This document shows, in pieces, positions 15,832 through 25,012 of a stretch of 64,000 nucleotides of DNA. The DNA is from Dongia deserti (lineage in GTDB: Bacteria > Pseudomonadota > Alphaproteobacteria > Dongiales > Dongiaceae): the NCBI RefSeq assembly GCF_003574735.1, contig NZ_QORW01000001.1, forward strand, positions 372,001 through 436,000, written 5' to 3'. Made by a program: the position numbers and the translations under genes. Under the pieces are notes generated by a model. The model saw nothing but the letters and a program-made list of their open reading frames with translations, was not told the origin of the DNA and ran no database searches. Each line of letters begins with the position of its first letter. Position 1 is the first letter of the stretch.

Positions 15832-16833
15832 TTACTGCGTGCCGACCTTGGCGAGCGCCTTGTTCAGCGGCTCAAAGGTCCAGAAATCCTCGACCTTCAA
15901 GCTGGCAGGATCGCCTTCGATCTGGCCCGCCAGCGCGTAGAATTCGAAGTCGTCCTTGGCCGCCTGTTCGCTGCCGCCATTGTTGGGGAACGCGCCGGTC
16001 GGCACCGATTCCTCATAGTACGGCACCACCTCGCTTTCGAGATCCGCCGGCAGATCCGCCAGCAGATTGTATTTCTTGCGCAGATCGGCGACGACCTTGG
16101 GATTGGCGTTGATCTCGCGCCAGGTCTTCAGCAGCTCCTCCACCAGGATCTGCACCGCTTCGGCGTTCTCATTCAGGAACTCGGTATTGGCATAGAGCGC
16201 TTCGTCGGTCGCGTTGACGCCCTCCGTCGGCAGGACTGCGAACTTGCCCGGCGCTTTCTCCTCGAGCAGGTTCTTGTTGGTCGAATCGACGATCGAGGCC
16301 TTGATATTGCCCTGCAGCAGCGCGCCGGCGCGCACCTCCGCACCGGGCACGTAGCTGACGTTGCTGTAGGTGATGCCGTGCTTCTGCGCCATCAGCTTCA
16401 TGATGGCTTCAGTGCCGGAGCCGCGCGCATGCACCGCGATCTCCTGCCCGTCGAGGTCCTTCCAGTCCTTATAGAATTCGGTGTTCACGATCGGGAAAAA
16501 GCGCAGCGAACTCATCTGATAGAACAGCCGGATCGGCGCCTTGACCTTCTGGATCAGCGCATAAGGTGTCCCGACACCGATGTCCGCTTCGCCGCCGACG
16601 ACGGCCTGGGCGGCGACATCCTCCGACTTGAAGAAGGTGACCTTGACGTCGACGCCGCGTTCCTTCGCGCGCTCGAGCGCGATCAGGAAGTTGAGCGATT
16701 CCACAGTCGCGATGTCGCCGAACGCGACATGCATCTGCGAGGCCGCCGATGCCAGTCCAGACCAGCCGAGCGACGCCAGCGCAATGGTCGCGGCCGTGAG
16801 CGGGCCACGCAGGCCCTTCATCCACATATTCAT
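15832..16833 (-). CDS. ABC transporter substrate-binding protein (NitT/TauT type)
   Basis: This 333-aa secreted binding protein has a signal peptide ending GLASAAS. The mature part begins QMHVAFGDIATVESLNFLIA and continues with typical NMT1/TauA-like features (GGEADIGVGTPYALIQ, EIAVHARGSGTEAIMKLMAQ). A GGAGGAA ribosome site just ahead of ATG 16833 fixes the start; the longer frame would bury the signal peptide. It heads the operon and is divergent from the FadR-type regulator. The ligand is unknown. The downstream acylpyruvate-hydrolase-like gene hints at an organic acid or an aromatic precursor. Confidence 0.9.
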   Translation of the reverse strand: MNMWMKGLRGPLTAATIALASLGWSGLASAASQMHVAFGDIATVESLNFLIALERAKERGVDVKVTFFKSEDVAAQAVVGGEADIGVGTPYALIQKVKAPIRLFYQMSSLRFFPIVNTEFYKDWKDLDGQEIAVHARGSGTEAIMKLMAQKHGITYSNVSYVPGAEVRAGALLQGNIKASIVDSTNKNLLEEKAPGKFAVLPTEGVNATDEALYANTEFLNENAEAVQILVEELLKTWREINANPKVVADLRKKYNLLADLPADLESEVVPYYEESVPTGAFPNNGGSEQAAKDDFEFYALAGQIEGDPASLKVEDFWTFEPLNKALAKVGTQ

Positions 16834-16916
16834 CCGTTCCTCCCGTTCGCCCGTTGAAGATGAGCCTTTGGGCTCTGGCTTTGTTCTGAAACCAATCTTA
16901 CAATGGTTAAGCTTGG

Positions 16917-16994
16917 TTGCAAGGCTTGATCTTCGACACGCTTGCAATGTCTAATGTTTGCGCAGATATTCTGCAGACCAATTCCGTGATTGGT
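16917..16994. promoter_or_regulatory. Inverted repeats in the transporter/FadR-type divergent promoter
   Basis: Two clean inverted repeats lie in this 168-bp region: TTGCAAG (16917-16923) with CTTGCAA (16941-16947), and ACCAAT (16977-16982) with ATTGGT (16989-16994). The second directly precedes the regulator start at 17002 and fits autorepression. GntR-family operators are usually short palindromes, so the second repeat is the better candidate. No footprint-level statement is possible. Confidence 0.4.
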
Positions 16995-17001
16995 TCTTGC
17001 T

Positions 17002-17739
17002 ATGAACGACGAAATCGCTACTGGGACAGCCCTTGCTCGACTGCGCGCTTATCTCGCGCAGATCGAGATGCCGCTCGACAGCCGCTTGCCGCCCGAACGC
17101 GATCTTGCACAGACGCTGGGCGTCACCCGCGCCGGCCTGCGCAAGGCTTTGGCCGTGCTCGAATCGGAGAATCAGATCTGGCGCCATGTCGGCAAAGGGA
17201 CCTTCATCGGCAGCCGGCCGATCGAGACAATGGCGGATGTCGCGGCGATCACGCGCCGCACCAATCCCACAGAGGTGATGCGCACGCGCCTGGTGCTGGA
17301 GCCGGAAGTGGCGCGGATGGCCGCGCTCAACGCGACCTCCGCTCACATCGCGGAGATGCACCTTTGCATGCAGCGCACCCGTGCCGCGCAGACCTGGCGG
17401 CAGTACGAAGCATGGGACAACCGGCTGCACCGCGTGATCGCTGAGGCGACGCAGAACTCGCTGCTCCTGGCACTGCTCGATACGCTGAACGCCGTGCGCC
17501 GCGCTGTGGTGTGGGGACGGCTGCGCGTAGAGAAGGTGAAGCCGGCACCCAACCATCATTCCTTCGAGGATCACGAGGCAATCGTCGATGCGATCGAGAA
17601 TCGCGATCTCAATCGCGCCGCAGCCGCCATGCGCATGCATCTGGAGAATGTGGAGCGCAATCTGCTGAGGCCGCGCCCTGCGACCGAGGTCGTGATGACG
17701 GAGAAGCGCGAGGCCGCGCCGGCCGGCGCTCGCCTCTAA
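17002..17739 (+). CDS. GntR-family regulator, FadR subfamily (FCD domain)
   Basis: This 245-aa protein has an N-terminal winged HTH (LPPERDLAQTLGVTRAGLRK, ALAVLESENQIWRHVGKGTFI) and an all-helical FCD ligand-binding domain from about residue 90. The FCD domain includes RTRLVLEPEVARMAALNAT, AWDNRLHRVIAEATQNSLLL and a final HEAIVDAIENRDLNRAAAAM helix with metal-coordinating His residues. ATG 17002 is chosen; a TTG four codons upstream is possible. It faces the ABC operon and probably represses it until an organic acid effector binds. Confidence 0.9.
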   Translation: MNDEIATGTALARLRAYLAQIEMPLDSRLPPERDLAQTLGVTRAGLRKALAVLESENQIWRHVGKGTFIGSRPIETMADVAAITRRTNPTEVMRTRLVLEPEVARMAALNATSAHIAEMHLCMQRTRAAQTWRQYEAWDNRLHRVIAEATQNSLLLALLDTLNAVRRAVVWGRLRVEKVKPAPNHHSFEDHEAIVDAIENRDLNRAAAAMRMHLENVERNLLRPRPATEVVMTEKREAAPAGARL

Positions 17740-17802
17740 AGGGCCAGGAACCGATCCGCTTCGTGGCTGTTTCCGGAGCAACGTCCCAATCCGGAGCCGG
17801 CG

Positions 17803-18417
17803 ATGACCGCGCGCCTCTCACTCACCAGCGTCGCCAAGGACGCGAAGACTTGTCAGCGCTGCCCTCTCTATCGCTTCGCGACACAAACTGTGTTCGGCGA
17901 GGGACCTGCACACGCACCGGTCATGATGGTTGGCGAGGTGCCGGGTGATCAGGAAGATCTGCAGGGCCGCCCCTTCGTTGGACCTGCCGGACGGATTCTC
18001 GATCGCGCCTTGGCCGACGCAGGTGTCAAGCGCGACCGTGTCTACGTCACCAATGCGGTCAAGCATTTCAAATTCGAGCCGCGCGGCAAGAGGCGTCTCC
18101 ACAAGAAGCCCAATGCCGGCGAGATCGAAGCCTGCAAATGGTGGCTGAATCTGGAGCTGGATATCATCAAGCCCGCTCTGGCCGTCGCACTCGGCGCAAC
18201 CGCCGCACGGGCCCTCGCAGGACGTACGATCCCCATCGGCACGTCGCGCGGTCACCTCATCCAATTTCAGAATGGCCTGCCGGGCCTCGTGACCATCCAT
18301 CCGTCCTTTCTGCTGCGCATGCCGGATCCGGAGATCAAGGCACAGGAATACAGCCGCTTCGTCGAGGATCTCCGCCTGATCGCACAGCACGTCCCGGCCG
18401 CAAAGCGCGCAGCGTAG
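17803..18417 (+). CDS. udgX: UdgX-like uracil-DNA glycosylase
   Basis: This 204-aa protein of the iron-sulfur uracil-DNA glycosylase superfamily has an N-terminal C17-x-x-C20 pair and motif GEVPGDQEDLQGRPFVGPAG. The insert RGKRRLH ends at His100, and the second active-site motif is TIHPSFLLRMPD. The KRR-I/L-H loop marks UdgX, whose histidine in the Mycobacterium smegmatis enzyme forms a stable covalent bond with the DNA sugar after uracil release. Ordinary family 4 enzymes lack this loop. A further cysteine, Cys111, may complete the cluster. The gene stands alone between the FadR-type regulator and a convergent sensor gene. Confidence 0.85.
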   Translation: MTARLSLTSVAKDAKTCQRCPLYRFATQTVFGEGPAHAPVMMVGEVPGDQEDLQGRPFVGPAGRILDRALADAGVKRDRVYVTNAVKHFKFEPRGKRRLHKKPNAGEIEACKWWLNLELDIIKPALAVALGATAARALAGRTIPIGTSRGHLIQFQNGLPGLVTIHPSFLLRMPDPEIKAQEYSRFVEDLRLIAQHVPAAKRAA

Positions 18418-18418
18418 C

Positions 18419-21400
18419 CTAAGCCGGTTGCGTCTTCAGCACGGCATCGACATCCGGCTCGTCGATCTGTGCCACATCCAGGAATCGGTGCGCATAGTTC
18501 TTCCACACGCCTGAGGTCAGGAAGAGATCGAGCAGGTCCGGGTCCAGATGATGGTCACGCTTCATGTTGGCCATGATCCGGATGGCCTCGCTCAACGTCT
18601 TCGCCTTCTTGTAAGGGCGATCGGCCGCGGTCAGCGCCTCGAACACGTCGGCGATCGCCATCATGCGCGCGACCGGAGACATCTGATCGCGCGTAAGGCG
18701 CTTGGGATAGCCTTTGCCATTCATCTTCTCATGATGGCCGCCTGCGATCTCGGGCACGTTGCGCAGATGACGCGGCAGCGGAAGGCTTTCCAGCATCATG
18801 ATGGTCTGGGTCATGTGGTCATTGATGATGTAGCGCTCCTCGGGCGTGAGGGTGCCGCGTCCAATGCTGAGATTGTAGATCTCACCGCGATTGAACTTGT
18901 ACGTCGGCGTTTCGACGCGAATGCCCCACGGATTCTCCCTGCCGATGATCTCATGCGGTGCGCGGTAGGTGATGTGGTCCTCACGATCCGCCAACAGCTT
19001 CTCTTCGACCGGCAGATCGGAAGCAGCCGAGCGATTTTTGCGCTCCCTCTCCTCGAACGAGACGCCGAGGCGATCATCCAGCGTCCGGCGCCACGTGCGC
19101 GCGGCAATCCGCTTCAGCCGCTCGATCCTCTCGGGATCCATGACCTCGCCGCCCTCATTGCATTCGGCAACGAACGCGAAATCCTCATCGAGCGCACGCA
19201 GCTCCGCTTCCATCCTTTCATGCAGCGCATCCGCGTCACCGCCTTTCGCAACGGTCTGCCAATAGGCGATCTCAACGTCGCGCTTCAGCACCTCGAACCG
19301 CATGCGGATCTCGTGAATGCGGTCATGAATGGTCTCGAGCTTGGTTGCCTTGTCGACCACATATTCGGGCGTCGTCACCTTGCCGCAATCATGCAGCCAG
19401 GATGCAATATCCACCGCTTCCCATTCCTCTTCGGAGAGCTGGAAGTCCTTGAACGGTCCCTCCTTTTGCGCGCAGGCCGCCTCTGCCAGCATGCGGGTCA
19501 GGACCGGCACGCGCTGGCAATGGCCGCCGGTATAGGCCGACTTCGCGTCGATCGCGCCGGCGATCAGTTTGATCAGCGCGTTCATCAGATCCTTCTGGGC
19601 CTGCAGCAATTGGTGGTTCTCGATGGCGATTCCGGCACTGCCGCTGACTGCCCGGATGAGCTCGCGCAGGCGCGGATTCACCGACCAGCGATCATTGACG
19701 CCGAGCGTCTTGATCAGCAACAGGGCCCCTAGCGGCTCCCTCTTGCGATTGAACAGCGGCACTGCGACGAGTCCCACCCGCGCGGCGCCGGTTGCCGTCA
19801 TCCCATAACGCATGCCGAGCGCTTCCAGCTCCGCCTCGGTCAGGTTGCGCTTGGCAACCATGATCTCTCCCTGAGCCAAGGCGGCGACGATCTCCGGCAC
19901 GAGCGCCGGGCTGTTCAGAGAGAGCCGCGGCAGTATGATCTGCTCGTCGAGCATATGCTTGCCCTGCCAACGGGCGATCTCAGGCTCCAGGTGCGCTCCC
20001 TCCTTGTCCACGAGGTAGACCACGCCACCATCGCCGCCAGCCAGCCGCACCGATTCCCGCAGCACGCGCTCAAGCAGGGCGCCGAGGTCGCGTTCCGCTG
20101 ACAAGGCGTTGCCGATGTCCAGGAACTTGCGGATCGTTCCCTTCATCGTATCGAGCGCTTGGCTCAGGTTTTCGACCTCCGTGAGGATGGTCGGGACCTT
20201 GGTATCTCTCCGGAAATCGAAGGAGCGGATGAGCTTGGTCTCCTTGACCAACAGATGCAGCGATCTAGTCAGAAGCCGAGCCCCCCACCAGCCGATGGCG
20301 ATCGCAGCCAGCACGATGACAAGGCCGACAATAGCCTGGCGCTCGACGATCCGGCGCGCGGCGACGAACAGCTCGTCGTCCGGGATCGCCGCCAGCAAGG
20401 TGAAATTGTGCGCCGTGCGGCCCGGAATGGCGGCGCGCATCACCTGCCAACCGCGGCCGTCTATCTCCAGTTCCCCACGCTCCGCACCACCAGCCAAAGC
20501 CGAGAAGGCTCCTGCCAGGACCGGTACGTTCAACTCATCGATGGTCGCCAAGCGCAGGCCGCCGAGCTCATCCGTCACGATCATTTTGGCAGCATCGCGA
20601 TAGCCGATGACGTGTTGTTCCGCATCGATGACGGCGATTTCGGTGGAGGGCGTGATGGCAAGGCCGTCGAGCGCTTCGGCGAGCGACTGCAGGGTGAAGT
20701 CCAGGCCGACCACTGCTCTGCCATCGGCGGATCGGCGCGCCATGGTCGCGCCGACCTTCTGGGTGGTGAAGAAGGGATAGGGGCCGGTCAGGATGGAAGC
20801 GTCATCCCGCCCGACCTCCATGTACCATGGCCTAGTCCGCGGATCGAAGCGGTAGTCGTTCTTGAACGCCGAATCCAGGACGCGGCCGTTCGCGTCGAAG
20901 AACTGATACAGACCGAGCATGACACCGGCCGCATCCTGCGATACCGACTGCACCAGCAACGTACTCTCGGCAGGCGCATCGAAGAACGTGCGCGCCTCCG
21001 CGTTGCGCAACGGGCGGAACAGGATGAACTCGCCGTTCGGATAACCGACGAAGCTGGCATCGATCAGCGTGTTACGCTTGAGCGCTTCGAGAAAGAGCGG
21101 CAACTCCGACAGTCGGTTCGCCAGCGTGCCGGCCGCGGGCAAATCGCTGTGAGCCAGCAATGTTAGCTGGCTTTCCGCCGGTTCGAGAATGCTCTCGACC
21201 TTCTTGCCCAGCGCTTCACTGATGAAGTGGGTCTCTTCCAGCGCGGCCGTACTCAGGATTTCCTGCACGCCCCGATAGGTCTGCCCACCGAGGGCGCCGA
21301 CCGTCACCAACAGCAGGATGGCCACGGACAACGCCGCCAGCACGTGCAGCGGCACGCGCAGCGTCTTGCTTCGTCGCCGCGCTTGTTCCGATTGAGATGA

Positions 21401-21457
21401 GATGCCGGCAGCATCGGAAGAGGATGAAACGGCCGCCGTAATCGCGCTCTGCGACAT
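18419..21457 (-). CDS. Membrane HD-GYP phosphodiesterase with dCache and GAF domains
   Basis: This 1012-aa protein has TM1 at about 35-57 and a large periplasmic dCache-type domain (65-375, with TRPWYMEVGRDD and GPYPFFTTQKVGAT). TM2 is near 377-397, followed by a HAMP-like linker, a GAF domain (about 450-640) and an HD-GYP domain. The HD motif is WLHDCGKVTTPEY and the GYP motif is HHEKMNGKGYPKRL; the metal-binding residues look intact, so cyclic-di-GMP hydrolysis is likely. About 220 residues separate the HD and HHE motifs, against roughly 60 in standard HD-GYP domains, because of a charged helical insertion. An extracytoplasmic ligand probably controls the activity. The gene is monocistronic. 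Confidence 0.9.
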   Translation of the reverse strand: MSQSAITAAVSSSSDAAGISSQSEQARRRSKTLRVPLHVLAALSVAILLLVTVGALGGQTYRGVQEILSTAALEETHFISEALGKKVESILEPAESQLTLLAHSDLPAAGTLANRLSELPLFLEALKRNTLIDASFVGYPNGEFILFRPLRNAEARTFFDAPAESTLLVQSVSQDAAGVMLGLYQFFDANGRVLDSAFKNDYRFDPRTRPWYMEVGRDDASILTGPYPFFTTQKVGATMARRSADGRAVVGLDFTLQSLAEALDGLAITPSTEIAVIDAEQHVIGYRDAAKMIVTDELGGLRLATIDELNVPVLAGAFSALAGGAERGELEIDGRGWQVMRAAIPGRTAHNFTLLAAIPDDELFVAARRIVERQAIVGLVIVLAAIAIGWWGARLLTRSLHLLVKETKLIRSFDFRRDTKVPTILTEVENLSQALDTMKGTIRKFLDIGNALSAERDLGALLERVLRESVRLAGGDGGVVYLVDKEGAHLEPEIARWQGKHMLDEQIILPRLSLNSPALVPEIVAALAQGEIMVAKRNLTEAELEALGMRYGMTATGAARVGLVAVPLFNRKREPLGALLLIKTLGVNDRWSVNPRLRELIRAVSGSAGIAIENHQLLQAQKDLMNALIKLIAGAIDAKSAYTGGHCQRVPVLTRMLAEAACAQKEGPFKDFQLSEEEWEAVDIASWLHDCGKVTTPEYVVDKATKLETIHDRIHEIRMRFEVLKRDVEIAYWQTVAKGGDADALHERMEAELRALDEDFAFVAECNEGGEVMDPERIERLKRIAARTWRRTLDDRLGVSFEERERKNRSAASDLPVEEKLLADREDHITYRAPHEIIGRENPWGIRVETPTYKFNRGEIYNLSIGRGTLTPEERYIINDHMTQTIMMLESLPLPRHLRNVPEIAGGHHEKMNGKGYPKRLTRDQMSPVARMMAIADVFEALTAADRPYKKAKTLSEAIRIMANMKRDHHLDPDLLDLFLTSGVWKNYAHRFLDVAQIDEPDVDAVLKTQPA

Positions 21458-21628
21458 GGCACGCTCCGTCAGTGGCTTATGTGCCGGAGCGTATTCCCAG
21501 CTAACGGTCCGGTCTATCTACGAAGCACGCCACAGTTGCGAAAGGCGCGGCAAAGCAGTGGATGCGGCCCTGACCTTACCTGCCGGTGTATCGACCGGAA
21601 TATTGTCGAACGGGCTTTCGGACGCTGA

Positions 21629-22396
21629 TCAATACAGCCAGTCGCCGCATCCTTGATAGCTTTTCTCATTCACCAGGAGCTGCACGGTCGAGGGGTGGGA
21701 TTCACCGCTCATGCTGTCGATGCACACCTTTCTCTTGATGGTGAGCTGGAGGCGGTCGGCATCGGTGCTCGTGTTATAAGTCACCGTCCCATCCCCAGCC
21801 GTGTCGGCGGACGGCGTCGGCAGGATGAGCGAGGTTGCGCCGTAGTCCAACACCGCCGTGATCTGCTCGCCTTCTTTCAGTTCCACTATCCAGCCCGGTT
21901 CTTGCCCCAGGGCGCGGAAGTCGACGCCGCGGGCGCGTGCGTCCTGCAGGCTCGACGATTCCTGGCGGCGAAACAGGATCTGCTCCGCGCCGTCGGTCGT
22001 CAGCACCAGCGTGCCGTCGGCGCGTCGTTCCACGCGGGTCGCGGCATCCAGCGTGCTGAGATAGCTCTGTTCCAGGCTCATGAGCTCCGGCGCACACGCC
22101 ATCTTGGTGCTGATTGTCGGCCCGAAGGCGATGCTGTCGCCCGTGCGCTTGTATTTGGTCGTGTAGTTGTTGCAGGCGGCGCGGCCGACTGCCCTGCCAT
22201 CGCCGTAAATCGACAGCGTGACACGCGCATCGCTTGGCACCGGCGTGCCTGCAACCTCCTGCGCCGCCCAAAGTCCGACGATGGATGGCGGTGGCTCTGA
22301 CTTCGTGCTGGCGCACCCCGCGAGGACAAGAGCCATCAGGACTGCGCCGCTGCTCCAGGCAGCGGAAACGCGCCGCACATTAAGGTTCCATCGCAT
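21629..22396 (-). CDS. META-domain lipoprotein with C-terminal COG3650-like domain
   Basis: This 255-aa protein has a lipobox (LVLAGC, Cys28) when started at ATG 22396. The 22444 start would give an over-long N-terminus. Residues about 38-140 form a META/HslJ-like domain, with SIYGDGRAVGRAACNNYTTK and STKMACAPELMSLEQSYLST. The C-terminal part contains QEPGWIVELKEGEQITAVLD and MSGESHPSTVQLLVN and matches what I remember of COG3650-type envelope domains. Two cysteine pairs may form disulfides. It is probably an outer-membrane-anchored stress or envelope protein; the function is unknown. Confidence 0.75.
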   Translation of the reverse strand: MRWNLNVRRVSAAWSSGAVLMALVLAGCASTKSEPPPSIVGLWAAQEVAGTPVPSDARVTLSIYGDGRAVGRAACNNYTTKYKRTGDSIAFGPTISTKMACAPELMSLEQSYLSTLDAATRVERRADGTLVLTTDGAEQILFRRQESSSLQDARARGVDFRALGQEPGWIVELKEGEQITAVLDYGATSLILPTPSADTAGDGTVTYNTSTDADRLQLTIKRKVCIDSMSGESHPSTVQLLVNEKSYQGCGDWLY

Positions 22397-22509
22397 CGTT
22401 GCCCCCGCTCGCGAGCCCACAGTCAAGACGACAGGCGCCGACATATCACGTCCCCGCGCGCTCGAGCAATCCGACTAAGCTCTTTGGGCATGCTGGGAGT
22501 GTGGACGGA

Positions 22510-22800
22510 TCAAGTGTGGGCGTTGGTCCCGCGCAGCGGCACCATAGTTACGACCGCCTTCGTCCAATCGATCGCATGCGACGATGCCCACTGGTCGTCG
22601 GCCTTGATCTCGACAAGCTCGCGCGGCGAAGGCGGTCCGTCGCCGTAGCGGCTCTGGACGTATTCGGTCAGCACGCCAGCCGCGCGTAAGACCGTGGCAT
22701 CGATGCTATCGCCTTCAACCTCGCAATCGGGAATGTCCGGGAACAAGGCGCGCCAGCCCCCCGCACTCCGCGGCATCAGCACGCTGATATAGTGGGCCAC
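22510..22800 (-). CDS. HicB-family antitoxin-like protein (orphan)
   Basis: This 96-aa protein has the HicB partial RNase H-like fold signature: GGWRALFPDIPDCEVEGDSI, then a helix ending VLTEYVQ and the GPPSPRELVEI strand. HicB proteins normally neutralise a HicA mRNA interferase encoded next to them. No HicA-like frame is visible on either side. The C-terminus lacks an obvious DNA-binding domain. It may be a solitary regulator or the remains of a toxin-antitoxin pair. Confidence 0.7.
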   Translation of the reverse strand: MAHYISVLMPRSAGGWRALFPDIPDCEVEGDSIDATVLRAAGVLTEYVQSRYGDGPPSPRELVEIKADDQWASSHAIDWTKAVVTMVPLRGTNAHT

Positions 22801-23417
22801 TGAACGTACCTCCCCTCAAGGGAACGCAGGAACACCACACACTTTGCACCCCAAAGTGCGGAGATCCTTGACCGATCCTGATCAACATCGTCGCCCGAAG
22901 CCGGCGGGCGAAGCTGCCGAGCCGTCAGCGGACTCAACCAGCCTTGGTTTCACTGCAATGCACAAACGTTATGACTCTCGCTCATCCTTAGCAATCAAAA
23001 TGACATCACGATCAAGGGACAGCGCGCCCGAGCAGCGATTTCAAGCGACACGCCCCTGGATAGCCCTACAGGTCGCATGCACAAGCAGCGACATTCCTTG
23101 CCGAACTCGACGACGTCGCCGCGTTTTGATTTTCGGCCGAACGCCAACTGTCTGTAGAGCTGGCGCGAACGGGGCAACGGCGCCGCCATCCGGAAGCGGC
23201 TCGCCGAATGGTGGCATGGCGGTCAGAGGCGAAGATGCTCTAATTGCTTCAGCAGAGCGGATTTTTCAAAGCTATACATAGGGCGAGGCATTGCAGAAGT
23301 TGTTCATTTCGGAAAAATTAGGAATCGGGTGGAACCAATCTGGCAAACAGGGGTTGTATCGCTCGAATGTGGCCGCTTGCCCTCAGCGGCCCGGCGGCGA
23401 AGCACTCCCCTTCCCCC
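22801..23417. other. 617-bp stretch without a supported gene
   Basis: Composition here is more mixed and somewhat less GC-rich than in the neighbours. Short frames on both strands (for example 22844-23281 plus, 22995-23189 minus) have no recognisable domain, no good ribosome site and an Arg/Ser/Pro-rich composition typical of chance frames in GC-rich DNA. A lost hicA or other decayed material is possible but not demonstrable. Confidence 0.5.
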
Positions 23418-24494
23418 TCAGTCTTCGCCGCCGCTTTCCTTTTCTTCAACTTTGTTTCCTGGTTGTGAGCCGATGATGCGCTGTTCCGGCTGCTTTGCCT
23501 CGCGCGCCAGATCGTCGCGTACCTCCGCGGCAATGGCGAAGGAGCGCAGACGCGCCGCATGATCGAAGATATGGCCGCTGACGATCAGCTCGTCGGCCTG
23601 GGTTCGATTGATGAAGTCGGCAAGACCTTGCTTCACCGCCTCCGCTCCGCCCACGAAGGAACACGCGAGCGCCTGCCGAAGCTGCGCCTGCTCCACCGGC
23701 GAAGCGAAGCGCTCGAAATCTTCGATCGGTGGCGGTAGCCGGCCGGGCTGGCCACGGCGCAGATTGACGAAGCTCTGCTGCAGCGAGGTGAAAAGACCTG
23801 CGGCTTCTTGGTCGGTCTCGGCGGCGATGATGTTGAGCCCGAGCATCGCATACGGCCGCGCCAGCTCCGCCGACGGTTCGAACCGGCTGCGATAGAGCGC
23901 CAGCGCCTCCATCATCGCGCCTGGCGCGAAGTGCGATGCAAAAGCGAAGGGCAGGCCCAGCATGGCAGCGAGCTGCGCGCTGTAGAGGCTGGAGCCCAGC
24001 AGCCAGATCGGCACCTTCAACCCTTCGCCAGGAACGGCGCGGATCCGCTGTCCCGGAATGGCGGGCGAAAGATAGGCGCGCAGCTCCGCGACATCCTCCG
24101 GGAAGCGATTTCCGCTGTCGCCGAGATCGCGGCGCAGGGCCCGCGCCGTCATCATATCGGTGCCGGGCGCGCGCCCCAGGCCCAGATCGATGCGGCCGGG
24201 GAACAGCGACTCCAGGGTGCCGAACTGCTCCGCAATGACGAGCGGCGCGTGGTTCGGCAGCATGATGCCGCCCGATCCGACCCGAATGGTTTTCGTGCCG
24301 GCCGCGACATACCCGATCACCACGGCGGTCGCCGCGCTCGCAATGCCCGGCATGTTGTGGTGCTCCGCCAGCCAGTATCGCCGATAGCGCAGCTTTTCGG
24401 CATGGCGCGCGAGATCCAGCGTGTTGCGGAGCGCATCGGCTGCCGTTGCGCCTTCCGTGATCGGCGAGAGATCGAGAACGGAAAAAGGAATCAT
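23418..24494 (-). CDS. LLM-class flavin-dependent oxidoreductase (luciferase-like)
   Basis: This 358-aa TIM-barrel protein of the bacterial luciferase family, alkanal monooxygenase-like subgroup, starts [20 protein letters not shown]. It carries [37 protein letters not shown] and [14 protein letters not shown], the standard flavin-site blocks. Proteins of this subgroup (YhbW-like) use FMNH2 and oxygen on unknown substrates. The C-terminal about 20 residues are charged and non-conserved. It is transcribed alone. Confidence 0.88.
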   Translation of the reverse strand: MIPFSVLDLSPITEGATAADALRNTLDLARHAEKLRYRRYWLAEHHNMPGIASAATAVVIGYVAAGTKTIRVGSGGIMLPNHAPLVIAEQFGTLESLFPGRIDLGLGRAPGTDMMTARALRRDLGDSGNRFPEDVAELRAYLSPAIPGQRIRAVPGEGLKVPIWLLGSSLYSAQLAAMLGLPFAFASHFAPGAMMEALALYRSRFEPSAELARPYAMLGLNIIAAETDQEAAGLFTSLQQSFVNLRRGQPGRLPPPIEDFERFASPVEQAQLRQALACSFVGGAEAVKQGLADFINRTQADELIVSGHIFDHAARLRSFAIAAEVRDDLAREAKQPEQRIIGSQPGNKVEEKESGGED

Positions 24495-24603
24495 CCAAAG
24501 GCCTGCGGTCAGTGGGGCTGTATTCGATATCTATCGAACATAAACCAAATGGTCCGCTGATCGAGCAAGTGCAAGTCTGAAGATCAGGCGGAGTGCGCCG
24601 AGG

Positions 24604-24879
24604 TCAGTCGATCGCAGGCAAGCTCAGGGCGTCGTCGGGGAACGCAGGCATCTCAGCGCCAGCTTGGCCGAGATAGACGGTCTCCGTGGAGCCATCGATC
24701 CCGGAGCAGACAATCCGGGAAGTCTGCGGCATGCGGGGGAACTTCAGTTGCGCGCGGGCGAGGCCGGAGAGGATCGCTCCCTGCTGCAGGCAGCGTTCGG
24801 CCGATATGTAGTCCACGTCTGGCTCGCTGGCGTAGCACAGGATGCCCGCGAAACAGGTCGTCAGTACCAGGTGGAACAT
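24604..24879 (-). CDS. Small secreted protein of unknown function
   Basis: This 91-aa protein has a short hydrophobic N-terminus (FHLVLTTCFAGILCYA) resembling a signal peptide and a mature part with two cysteines (ERCLQQGAILSG, SRIVCSGIDGS) that could form a disulfide. I do not recognise the family. An inverted repeat, TTGCAC (24901-24906) with GTGCAA (24915-24920), lies about 22 bp upstream and could be an operator. It is accepted as a gene because of its coherent secreted architecture and position, with moderate confidence. Confidence 0.55.
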   Translation of the reverse strand: MFHLVLTTCFAGILCYASEPDVDYISAERCLQQGAILSGLARAQLKFPRMPQTSRIVCSGIDGSTETVYLGQAGAEMPAFPDDALSLPAID

Positions 24880-25012
24880 CGCGCGCTACACCTCGGACTT
24901 TTGCACTGTCTAGTGTGCAACTCACAGATTAAGGATTTGTTGCACCGTCAGAAGATTGTAACGCGTTGCGCCGAGTCGTGCATATGATCCTGAACTCGTT
25001 CGGCAATTCTGC

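Noticed and set aside
22844-23281. 145-codon plus-strand frame as a small gene
   Set aside because: No ribosome site, no domain, and composition typical of chance frames.
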